A program made the translations under genes and the position numbers. Below, one piece after another: positions 1 to 8,098 of a DNA stretch of 42,241 bases; the first letter of the stretch is position 1, and each line of letters begins with the position of its first letter. The DNA comes from a bacterium TMED46 (GTDB taxonomy: Bacteria > Fidelibacterota > Marinisomatia > Marinisomatales > UBA1611), in assembly GCA_002167345.2 (NCBI GenBank), contig NHCZ02000012.1, positions 34,532-76,772 of the forward strand, written 5' to 3'. The notes beneath the pieces were generated by a model, which searched no databases, was not told the DNA's origin, and saw only the letters and a list, made by a program, of their open reading frames with translations.

Positions 1-1509
1 CATATTAACAATATCTTGAGAAAAGGTCCTAATGGTCTTGATAATACTGAACAGGCAAGGTTAAATGAAATTGGGTTTGAGGTTGAAGGAAATACTATTA
101 GTGTATCTAACTATGACCTAGATCAATCCTATGACACTGATCATTTTAGATTTCAATATACTCTTGATGGCAATAATGCTGTTGAAAATATTGATTATGT
201 AATAAAAATGGGTGATATTTTTGAACAGGTTTGGTCATTTCATATTGATACAATGGGTTTTGATCAGCCACCGATGGGGCCTGATGGCTTTTATGAGGTG
301 ATCATAGAGAACTTACCATCTTTTTACTTTGGCTATACGGTAGCTCAAGGTTCTGGTTCATCTTGTCTCAGCTATATCAAAATGCGTAATTCCTATTCCT
401 CCTCCCAGTTCAATTCTCTCAGTGAGGTTGAAAATATTAAAGTAACTGCAGTACATGAGTTTTTTCATTCTATTCAATTTGATTATAATTGTTATGCATT
501 AGATCATGGTTTATGGTTTATGGAGGCTACAGCAGTATGGAGCGAAGATGAACTTTATAATGGAATTAATGACCTATATCGCTATATGCCAGCATGGTTC
601 TCCAATCCCGATAGGCCTATAGATGACCAAAGTAGTCATATGTATGGAACATTTATCTTATTTCAATATATTGATGAACACCTGGGCGGTCCTGGTACGA
701 TCAAAGCATGCTGGGAGAATTCTAGAGACCTCTCTAATCCAAACCGAGATGTGACCTACGAAGCAGTTGATAATGCCTTAAGTCTATATAATTCATCATT
801 TGAAGATGCATATTTAAAAATGCGAATAGCAAATAGAATACTTAGTACAAATGCAGGTATCTATTCTTACAGCGAATCAGAAGCATATAGAGAGGTTGTT
901 GAATCACCTCCAGAAGAATTACTTATTTTTAATTCAGGTCAAATAGAAACAGAGGAGGGACAGAACCTAAACTTATATGAAAGCCTATACTATAATGTAG
1001 TTACTGAAGCTCCTCTAAGAATACAACTAACAGAATTAAGCGGTGACCTTTCACTTTCATCGATCATCAAATATCAGGACAAAGAAGAATGGTCAGTCAG
1101 GACCGGGTCCGATCTGAATATTGACCCTGAAATGGGTATAGACTATATATCACTTGTCCTATCTGCCATAGATACCGATCAATTTAATTGGGATTATCGA
1201 ATACAGTTATCAGATGGATTTTCAGAAGATTATACTTTTATCCCTCCTTTTCCAAACCCATCATTCGGCCATTCAGTTTCTATCAATGTTCAGGTTATTA
1301 CAGAGCAATTGATCTATGCTACTATTTACGATCTTATGGGTCACCAAATTTGGAGAAGATCAAAACACTTTTATGAACCAGAAACAGAAACTTTTATCTG
1401 GAACGGCAAAAATGACAAAGGACAAAGAGTCTCGAATGGAATATATTTTATTCAAGTAGATGGTGCTAAACATCAATCCACTCAAAAGATCATTTATCTC
1501 AAAAAATAA
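1..1509 (+). CDS. secreted HEXXH metalloprotease (MXAN_6640-like), T9SS cargo, 5' truncated
   Basis: The frame is open to base 1, so the true start lies outside the window; the first usable codon, TTG at 16, is not a convincing start. Numbering from that TTG, residues 147-151 read HEFFH and Glu170 follows in WFMEATAVW, giving a gluzincin-like HEXXH...E zinc site as in MXAN_6640-type putative metalloproteases. The last ~85 residues form a T9SS type A sorting domain: PFPNPSFG, a beta-rich FlgD-like fold with WNGKNDKGQRVSNGIYF, and a terminal IIYLKK. The product is therefore expected to be exported through the outer membrane and anchored or released. This is the only plus-strand gene in the window, and it converges on the next gene with about 10 bases between stop codons. 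Substrate unknown. Confidence 0.8.
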   Translation, partial: HINNILRKGPNGLDNTEQARLNEIGFEVEGNTISVSNYDLDQSYDTDHFRFQYTLDGNNAVENIDYVIKMGDIFEQVWSFHIDTMGFDQPPMGPDGFYEVIIENLPSFYFGYTVAQGSGSSCLSYIKMRNSYSSSQFNSLSEVENIKVTAVHEFFHSIQFDYNCYALDHGLWFMEATAVWSEDELYNGINDLYRYMPAWFSNPDRPIDDQSSHMYGTFILFQYIDEHLGGPGTIKACWENSRDLSNPNRDVTYEAVDNALSLYNSSFEDAYLKMRIANRILSTNAGIYSYSESEAYREVVESPPEELLIFNSGQIETEEGQNLNLYESLYYNVVTEAPLRIQLTELSGDLSLSSIIKYQDKEEWSVRTGSDLNIDPEMGIDYISLVLSAIDTDQFNWDYRIQLSDGFSEDYTFIPPFPNPSFGHSVSINVQVITEQLIYATIYDLMGHQIWRRSKHFYEPETETFIWNGKNDKGQRVSNGIYFIQVDGAKHQSTQKIIYLKK

Positions 1510-1519
1510 TTAAATAGTG

Positions 1520-2389
1520 CTAAATAGATTCGCAGGTCTTACGTATATCACTTATTATCTCTAGATACTCCTTGAGACCACTCTCATAGCGTACCATATA
1601 TTTCATAGGTTTTTTCTTTGATGAAGTGAGTATGACGAATGCCCCGCTCTCTTTATAAGCCACTTTATCGATATTCATTAAGAAATCTTCATACTGGTTC
1701 ATTTTTACTCTATATGATTCCAACTTTTTTGAAGCTTTTATGATATCTCTGGAGTATGAAGACCGATCATCATTAAAAAGAGCTTGATTTAACTTTTTAT
1801 TAAAGTTTTTAATATCAGGCTGGAGGGCATCTCGCTTATATTTTATATCAAAGAGGATCTGTTTTAGTGGGAGGTATTCATCTTCGATAAACAATAGTCT
1901 TTTTTGATCTTTTTTAAAACCTTTTTTTAGTTTTTTAAGACCTTTTAGATATTCATTTTGTGCTTTTTGTATCTTCCTACTTTTAGATTCAATAATTTTT
2001 CTAAAAGATACTGTTGTATCTGCGGGAACTGAATCTAGACTATCTTTACTAGAGCTTTTCAATTCATTGTATAGAATGAATACTTCATTACTGATACTGT
2101 CAATTTTTGAAACGGATATTTTCATTTTTGCATAGCTAGGTTCCAGTCTATCGTATATTCTAAGATCTTTATCTATATAATATTTAAGTTCGCGCTTCAT
2201 GAGTTTATCAAGATCACTCATTTCTCTTTTTATTTTTGAAGACCACTCTCTTGTATCAAAGATCCTTACATCTAGAGAGTAAATATCTGGAAATTTCCAT
2301 GGCTTGATTCTTCCCGCACAGTCCAGAAATAAAAAAAGGGTTCCCGCCAAAGCAAAAACCCTTATTGATTGAATAACTTTTTTTAACAA
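1520..2389 (-). CDS. envelope-associated coiled-coil protein of unknown function
   Basis: I do not recognise the family. The 289-residue product starts with a basic segment and a hydrophobic stretch (residues ~8-25) ending FLDCAG. This could be a lipoprotein signal, but Asp just before the Cys is atypical of a lipobox, so a cleaved signal or a membrane anchor is equally possible. The rest is highly charged and Lys/Glu/Asp-rich, with long heptad-like helical stretches (about residues 45-220) suggesting a coiled coil. The C-terminal ~60 residues look more globular. It begins 2 bases after the glutaredoxin stop and is the last gene of the long minus-strand run, converging on the plus-strand protease gene. 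A periplasmic or inner-leaflet structural role is possible but unproven. Confidence 0.6.
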   Translation of the reverse strand: MLKKVIQSIRVFALAGTLFLFLDCAGRIKPWKFPDIYSLDVRIFDTREWSSKIKREMSDLDKLMKRELKYYIDKDLRIYDRLEPSYAKMKISVSKIDSISNEVFILYNELKSSSKDSLDSVPADTTVSFRKIIESKSRKIQKAQNEYLKGLKKLKKGFKKDQKRLLFIEDEYLPLKQILFDIKYKRDALQPDIKNFNKKLNQALFNDDRSSYSRDIIKASKKLESYRVKMNQYEDFLMNIDKVAYKESGAFVILTSSKKKPMKYMVRYESGLKEYLEIISDIRKTCESI

Positions 2390-2391
2390 AT

Positions 2392-2631
2392 CTACAATTT
2401 CCCTTGCTGGTCAAATCTTACTAGATCATCGTAGCCACCTATTGTATCATCATTGATCACAACCTGTGGGACAGTTCTTCCTCCTGTAATATCAAATAGA
2501 TCTTCTCTACTCCAACCTTTCTCTTCTATGTCAATTTCTTGGAAGTCCAGTCCCCTTTCTTGAAGAAGCTTTTTTGCCAACTTGCAAGGCTGGCACCATG
2601 AGGTTGAGTAAATGAAAATCTTTCTTTTCAT
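2392..2631 (-). CDS. glutaredoxin-family thiol oxidoreductase
   Basis: This 79-residue protein has the compact glutaredoxin fold layout: an N-terminal beta strand (KIFIYST), a CxxC redox site at Cys13-Gln-Pro-Cys16, the cis-proline motif TVPQ at 53-56, and the glutathione-binding loop GGYDDL at 65-70. Length matches bacterial Grx3/NrdH-size proteins. The CQPC site and GGYDD loop favour glutaredoxin over NrdH. There is no signal peptide, so it should act in the cytoplasm, reducing disulfides or glutathione adducts. Its ATG overlaps the stop of the upstream C25 gene by one base (TAATG), implying translational coupling. A small cytoplasmic redox protein at the end of a run of secreted-protein genes is odd and may simply reflect operon packing. 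Confidence 0.88.
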   Translation of the reverse strand: MKRKIFIYSTSWCQPCKLAKKLLQERGLDFQEIDIEEKGWSREDLFDITGGRTVPQVVINDDTIGGYDDLVRFDQQGKL

Positions 2632-5600
2632 TACTTGAGCAAAAGCAGTTTCCGAATTTCAATCTTATCTCTGTAACTCACCATGACAAAATAAGTACCC
2701 GATGCCAGTAAATGTCCAAAACTATTATTTCCATTCCATGTAAATTGATAATGACCGCTTACCAATGTCCCATTATGAAGTATTGAGACCTCCTTACCAA
2801 GAATATCAAAAATTGATATTGATACTTTATCTGTAAATGGAACTGTTAGATCAATATTTGTTACTGGATTAAATGGGTTTGGATATGCTGGACCAAGATA
2901 AAATGTTTCTGGAGAAAAATTATTATCCATTTCTAATGCTGCAACATAGTTTGAAGGGGCTTCTGTCGTAAAGCGAATAGCACGCTCATTTTCTAATGGT
3001 GCTGCTCCAGGCGAGTACACATTATTGAAAACATATTGTAGTCCATAATTCTTTTCTGGTGCTTCGATACCAACGGTTGAATAATTCTTTGTAACATCAA
3101 CATCTTCAACCTCTAGATACTGAAAGTCAATTACGCCGTTACCGCTCTCTGTAGGCATTGCACTCTGATCATAAAGAATAATCTCAAATGTCTCTTCCGT
3201 CACTTCATCATAGCCATTTAATGCTCTCGACCATTCAATTATAAATCGGCCGTTCGAATCATCATAAGATGTATATACATCTACCCATTTATCAATTTGT
3301 CCATCGTTATTAGTATCGATTGTCTCAAGGTCATCAGAGAATGGAGCGAGCATCGCCTTAGGCCCCATATACATTGGAATAGACATATTCCAAAAATAAT
3401 CAATATCACAACCTTCAAATGATGTCCACCCATTAGAACTTATAGTTATCTGATCATAATCTTGGCCATGATATTTAAAAAGAAATGGTAATTCCACATC
3501 CACATGGTCATCATCATCTAACTGATAATGTGTCCCATCACCCCCACCATAGTTTGGATCTAATTCTATCCAATCAAATACTGGTTTTTGTTCGTATCCT
3601 TCGTCTGTGTCATCATAAGCCCAGTATCCAAAATTATTGGGTGCAACTGGATAATTATTTGAAGGAGGCACAATGCTTAATTCAATCTCTTGAGAATGAA
3701 ATGAATTTCCATTTTTTAGAAATTCTACAATAAAAGTAATATCACTTCCGTATGAAACATACTCAAGCAATACACTATAATTTATTTCATGTATTGAGGT
3801 CACAAATGGTGATAAAGTAAAAAGCTGATTTGAACCATTAGCTGATATTGTAGCGCCATCAGAAAGGGTTAATAATTCGATGGAAACATCAGAATAAGAA
3901 CCTTCAGTGAAATTGGTAATGAGTAGACTTGGTTGGAATTCATTTCCAGGGATGGGTTGGTTATCGAATTCTAACCCAAAAACAGGCATCTCAAAATCAA
4001 TTGCGAAATCGCAGAGTGTGCTTCCATCCTCTTTTGTTATGACACCAATGATTGAATTACTTATATCTGTTCCATAAGCAGTAAACTCAACATTGTCTAG
4101 TGTAACCATATCTCCTGGTTCCAAAGCAGGTAATTCTATGTCTATGACATCAGGTATCACATGTTCTGAAAATGCGATATTACAATTGAAAGCGCCAACT
4201 GAGTTACTTGATTCGTTTGAGAAGGTCATTGATAGACTGGTCAATGATCCAAGCACTGGTTTATCAATATTGTTTTCTGTTACTACATTTACATCTGTCA
4301 ACACTATATCTGCTTGAGAACTTTGAACACTTAAAGCTTCATGCCCTTGAATAAAGCCAGCTTTGTTTGCATAAATATCAAGAACTGGTGTACCTGCTAT
4401 ATCTAATGAGGCTGCATATTTACCATTATCATCGCTTATACCTTTACCAATGAGCTGACCTTCTACCATTACACTGATCACTGCATTTTTTACGGGGGAA
4501 CTATCTGGATCCAAAACAGTAACGCTCATAAAATTATCAGTGGAGGTTATGGAATTTGATGTAAGTGTAAACTCTTTTGGAGTATCCAAATAAACCTGCA
4601 GGGATGGATCACCAAGAATATTGTATACATTTGAATAGAATTCTTGTGCTTCACCTGGACCACTTTGTGCCGGAAATTCCTTTGTAAGTCCCCACTGCCC
4701 TGCCTGCATCGCTGGACCGAGTTCCACGACATCATAGTTTAACATAGCATCATACATGTAGGCATTTATGACATTATTATATTTAGTACTGGTATGAAGG
4801 TCTGACGGCCCGATGAATGCAACCCCACCTTTTGGTACAGTAGGGGTACCACCTCTTAAAACAGCTTCAGCTAGACAGGGATCAACGTTGTTTGCAAAAT
4901 CATTGGAGTTGCAAACATAGCTCATAAATACAGGTGTAAGCCATCCATTATTAAGGTCGTTTACATCATCAACGTGAAACTCAGGATAATGCCAACCATT
5001 CGCATCACCCCACCCTCTATAATTAACAATACCTACACCATTATTGATCAATGGAATGATATAAGGTGCACCCTGTTGTATTGGTGGGTAAAATACAGTA
5101 TCTACTTCACTATAACCATAATCTAGCAGTTCCTCCATTAACCAGTATGATGTCCATTTGGGAGTAATCGGTATAGGATAAGTATTTGCGTAATTACCGG
5201 CAACAACAAGTCCACGATCAAGCCAATTATCGTCAAAGGCTAGTGGTTCTCTTACATATTGTATTGTTTTTGATAATATTACAGCTAAGTCTGACAATGA
5301 ATCGATCGATAGTCGTCCGATAAAAACATCCGGGGTATTATCCTCTCCAAGAATATGAGTATATTGTTGGTCTGATACGTCATTTTCTGGACCATAGTAG
5401 AATGATGGGAACTCAGCAAAGCCATCCACATCACCTATCAATAGAACATATTCCAGCATAGGATCATCCAAAAGTGTATTGCTTATTGTATTTTTTATTT
5501 CTACGGCTGAACCACCTGCTTCTGATAAGGGAATTAGATAGACGTCGTATCCCTGTGAATTCTTGAATGAGACAAAATCACCAAGGTAACCTACAACACC

Positions 5601-5807
5601 ATCCGGAGCGATTATCATATAGCTGCCCCTCTGCGGATTGATCTGTGATGGCAATATGTTATAATTATTTGAGATCATATTCACAAAGGATAGAGGAATC
5701 TTTTGTCCTATTAGCTCATCCTTTGCGTGCCCTCTAAAGGATATATTCTCACTAAGGAGAAGTGAAAATGATAAAATAAGTAATATTAATTTTTTAGTAT
5801 AATGCAT
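2631..5807 (-). CDS. C25 (gingipain)-family secreted peptidase homologue, T9SS cargo, catalytic His absent
   Basis: The 1058-residue product has a signal peptide (residues 1-20), a C25 caspase-like peptidase core (~60-420), carboxypeptidase-regulatory-like and Ig-like beta domains (~420-710), a NIDO-like domain (~717-950) and a T9SS type A sorting domain (YPNPFNPVTNI onward, last ~85 residues, ending LLLLK). The core shows LIGDVDGF, VFIGRLSI and the nucleophile region SYVCNSNDF with Cys299, followed by LAEAVLRGG as in gingipains. The usual catalytic His in GHG is replaced: the sequence reads NYRGWGDANGW with Trp266. It may therefore be inactive, or use another His such as His273. It overlaps the M14 gene upstream by 22 bases and the glutaredoxin gene by one, so it is probably co-expressed with both. 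Confidence 0.87.
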   Translation of the reverse strand: MHYTKKLILLILSFSLLLSENISFRGHAKDELIGQKIPLSFVNMISNNYNILPSQINPQRGSYMIIAPDGVVGYLGDFVSFKNSQGYDVYLIPLSEAGGSAVEIKNTISNTLLDDPMLEYVLLIGDVDGFAEFPSFYYGPENDVSDQQYTHILGEDNTPDVFIGRLSIDSLSDLAVILSKTIQYVREPLAFDDNWLDRGLVVAGNYANTYPIPITPKWTSYWLMEELLDYGYSEVDTVFYPPIQQGAPYIIPLINNGVGIVNYRGWGDANGWHYPEFHVDDVNDLNNGWLTPVFMSYVCNSNDFANNVDPCLAEAVLRGGTPTVPKGGVAFIGPSDLHTSTKYNNVINAYMYDAMLNYDVVELGPAMQAGQWGLTKEFPAQSGPGEAQEFYSNVYNILGDPSLQVYLDTPKEFTLTSNSITSTDNFMSVTVLDPDSSPVKNAVISVMVEGQLIGKGISDDNGKYAASLDIAGTPVLDIYANKAGFIQGHEALSVQSSQADIVLTDVNVVTENNIDKPVLGSLTSLSMTFSNESSNSVGAFNCNIAFSEHVIPDVIDIELPALEPGDMVTLDNVEFTAYGTDISNSIIGVITKEDGSTLCDFAIDFEMPVFGLEFDNQPIPGNEFQPSLLITNFTEGSYSDVSIELLTLSDGATISANGSNQLFTLSPFVTSIHEINYSVLLEYVSYGSDITFIVEFLKNGNSFHSQEIELSIVPPSNNYPVAPNNFGYWAYDDTDEGYEQKPVFDWIELDPNYGGGDGTHYQLDDDDHVDVELPFLFKYHGQDYDQITISSNGWTSFEGCDIDYFWNMSIPMYMGPKAMLAPFSDDLETIDTNNDGQIDKWVDVYTSYDDSNGRFIIEWSRALNGYDEVTEETFEIILYDQSAMPTESGNGVIDFQYLEVEDVDVTKNYSTVGIEAPEKNYGLQYVFNNVYSPGAAPLENERAIRFTTEAPSNYVAALEMDNNFSPETFYLGPAYPNPFNPVTNIDLTVPFTDKVSISIFDILGKEVSILHNGTLVSGHYQFTWNGNNSFGHLLASGTYFVMVSYRDKIEIRKLLLLK

Positions 5808-8095
5808 TTTTTTACCGCTTGTTCTTTTTGAGTTTGAATTTTTATAAAATACATACCTGTGCTCGTCATAAGTCCATCCACATGAGCAAGATCTAGATCT
5901 ATTATCTGCTTCCCATTAGGCCTGTTATTAATAATTTTTGAAAATATATTCTGCCCTAATATATTATAAACGTTTACTTTCGCAGAACCTCCAGGATAAT
6001 GACCTACATTAACCTGAATTCTTCCGAAGGATGGGTTGGGATATATACCATTTATCTTCATTGGTATCTTTGGTACATTGTTTGTAGTAGAGGTCTGAAC
6101 ATCCAAATAATTATCAAAAGTAGAAAAAAGATCTAACGTGTATAGCTCCCAGCCTCTGTAATTAACTGTCTGATCTGGTGCAAATTCCAACCGTACTTTT
6201 ACAGAAGTGAATCCATCTTCAGATGTTGCAGTAATGAGGTCAGGTCTTAATTCCATCCATTGATCGCCCGCCCAAGACATAGATCCCAAAACGATATTAT
6301 TCTCATCTAGAAGTGATATTGTGGCCCTATCAAGATCCCATTCAGTTTCATAACGGTGTAAAACTGACAAAACAACGCGGTTCATTCCTGATACATCGAT
6401 CAATTCAGATTCCATCCACAAGGTTGAAAAAAGAGAGTCACCATTGTCATACATTTGTCCTTCTTGAGATCTTAAGGTGCCTAAGTGATCCATATACCAA
6501 GAACCCTCAAAATTGGGCCACGGCCAAGAGTCGCTAAGATCATATACGCTACCAGTCTGATAAGGTACAGATACCTCTTGATCAGAACTTACATGAATAG
6601 ATCGCTCCCAGGGCATGAAGGAACCGTCCATAAAAAATCGTATATCATAATATCCTTCTGTAAGATTAATTATATTATCTCCTGTTGATATTTGTATCTC
6701 ATTTGTTTCAAACTCATTACTGATCGTACCAGCGACGGTATTATTGTCAAATGTCTCATGTACCAATCTAATATTTAATTGATGAGTTGGGGCAACCTCT
6801 AGATATACATCATGCTCGGTGATGGCACTGTTATTTGCAACCAGTGATATTTCTTGATCTAAATAGCCCTTAGCTCTAAAGGAAAAAGTATAAGTCCCTA
6901 CATCCAGTATACGTCTATAACGCCCAAATTCATTAGTTAATCGGGGTTTTAATACGGAACCTGAGTGCTCTATTACTTCAACGTTCACATCCTTTACAGG
7001 CTCACCAGTTGAGGCATCAAGAATATTACCCGTTATCTGGGCTGCATCTGTATAATAGCCTATTGCACGGTCCATGAGATATATCATAGCTGGTTTATTC
7101 CTATCGATGGTGTCCTCAATTAAAGAGCTATCAGGTTGCAGATTAGAGGTCCCACACTCTACAAGGTATTGAATGGACCCTGTCTCTCTATAGAACCAGT
7201 CGTGCAACTTACCATTACGTGAACCACTGTAAACAGAAAGATAAGTACTTGTACCATCCTCAGTACTGATCGATCCAGCAAAATAATCTGCGATGGATTT
7301 CATAATAGCTAGATCTGGAGATTCTTTTACTTCTTCCCATTTCCAAGATGTAAAGACCTTCTCCGAAAGGTTACCTGAGCGGGAACTGTGCCACACGATT
7401 GAAAAAACAAAATCATTATCTAATGCAAGGTCTCTAATTGCAATTGCCTCACCCTCTGAAAAAGGTTCCTCACCTTTATAATAATCATAGTGAGAAGCAT
7501 AGTCAGAATTATCAGGTTCAAGGAACGTATCGCCAAATGTCCAGTTAAAACTAAAATTACGGTTTAGATCGACTCCATCAATGTCGTTACCTATTGAAGG
7601 GTCATAATCAAATAGTCCATTTGGGAAAGGACCATCCGGGGAAAGATCTCTTTTGTTTTTACGATAACTAAGATCTAGTTCTTCATGAACTACATTTAGA
7701 CCTTCTGGGTTTGCAGTGGGTATGATCCATATATCAAGATATTGTTTCAGGATACTCATATGAGTATAGATACTTGCATCAGGAAAAAGAAGATCATTAA
7801 TAAGATCTAAAACAATTTCGACTCCTAAAATCTCCTCTGCATGTACCTGCCCCACGAATAATACTCTAGGCTCATCCTCTTTTACATGTGCATTATCTGA
7901 TATACGCACTGCCAAAATAGGAATATTCTCTTGAGTTGAGAACCCGATGGTATCTAAATGAAACCAACCTTCAAGCTCTTCTAATTGATCCAATGAATCA
8001 AGATAACTATAGATCTCTTCCGTAGTATGGTACCGACCATCTAATGACTGAGCATACAGCGGCAGAAAAAGCATTATTGGCAGAATATACTTCAT
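5786..8095 (-). CDS. M14 zinc carboxypeptidase, secreted T9SS cargo
   Basis: The 769-residue product starts with a signal peptide (residues 1-15, LPLYAQ cleavage region) and an M14 domain (~20-345). All key residues are visible: zinc ligands His85 and Glu88 (QVHAEE) and His236 (IVWHSS), the substrate-binding DLNRN at 176-180, and general base Glu313 (LVECGT). A carboxypeptidase-regulatory-like beta domain follows (~352-430, TGNILDASTGEPVKDV), then a jelly-roll-like region (~500-660). A T9SS type A sorting domain ends the protein (YPNPSFGRIQV onward, ending CIILKN). It should trim C-terminal residues from extracellular peptides, complementing the endopeptidases nearby. The start lies 3 bases after the stop of the upstream propeller gene. 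Specificity cannot be read from the sequence. Confidence 0.92.
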   Translation of the reverse strand: MKYILPIMLFLPLYAQSLDGRYHTTEEIYSYLDSLDQLEELEGWFHLDTIGFSTQENIPILAVRISDNAHVKEDEPRVLFVGQVHAEEILGVEIVLDLINDLLFPDASIYTHMSILKQYLDIWIIPTANPEGLNVVHEELDLSYRKNKRDLSPDGPFPNGLFDYDPSIGNDIDGVDLNRNFSFNWTFGDTFLEPDNSDYASHYDYYKGEEPFSEGEAIAIRDLALDNDFVFSIVWHSSRSGNLSEKVFTSWKWEEVKESPDLAIMKSIADYFAGSISTEDGTSTYLSVYSGSRNGKLHDWFYRETGSIQYLVECGTSNLQPDSSLIEDTIDRNKPAMIYLMDRAIGYYTDAAQITGNILDASTGEPVKDVNVEVIEHSGSVLKPRLTNEFGRYRRILDVGTYTFSFRAKGYLDQEISLVANNSAITEHDVYLEVAPTHQLNIRLVHETFDNNTVAGTISNEFETNEIQISTGDNIINLTEGYYDIRFFMDGSFMPWERSIHVSSDQEVSVPYQTGSVYDLSDSWPWPNFEGSWYMDHLGTLRSQEGQMYDNGDSLFSTLWMESELIDVSGMNRVVLSVLHRYETEWDLDRATISLLDENNIVLGSMSWAGDQWMELRPDLITATSEDGFTSVKVRLEFAPDQTVNYRGWELYTLDLFSTFDNYLDVQTSTTNNVPKIPMKINGIYPNPSFGRIQVNVGHYPGGSAKVNVYNILGQNIFSKIINNRPNGKQIIDLDLAHVDGLMTSTGMYFIKIQTQKEQAVKKCIILKN

Positions 8096-8098
8096 TTT

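Noticed and set aside
16-18. TTG as the true start of the first gene
   Set aside because: The frame is open upstream to base 1, there is no signal peptide, and T9SS cargos need one, so the gene is cut by the window edge.
1520-2389. Firm lipoprotein call for the coiled-coil protein
   Set aside because: The residue before the candidate Cys is Asp, which does not fit a lipobox, so only an envelope location is claimed.
3485-3733. His-rich plus-strand frame that could suggest a metal-binding peptide
   Set aside because: The His run is simply the complement of an Asp-rich loop (DDDDHVD) in the C25 gene.
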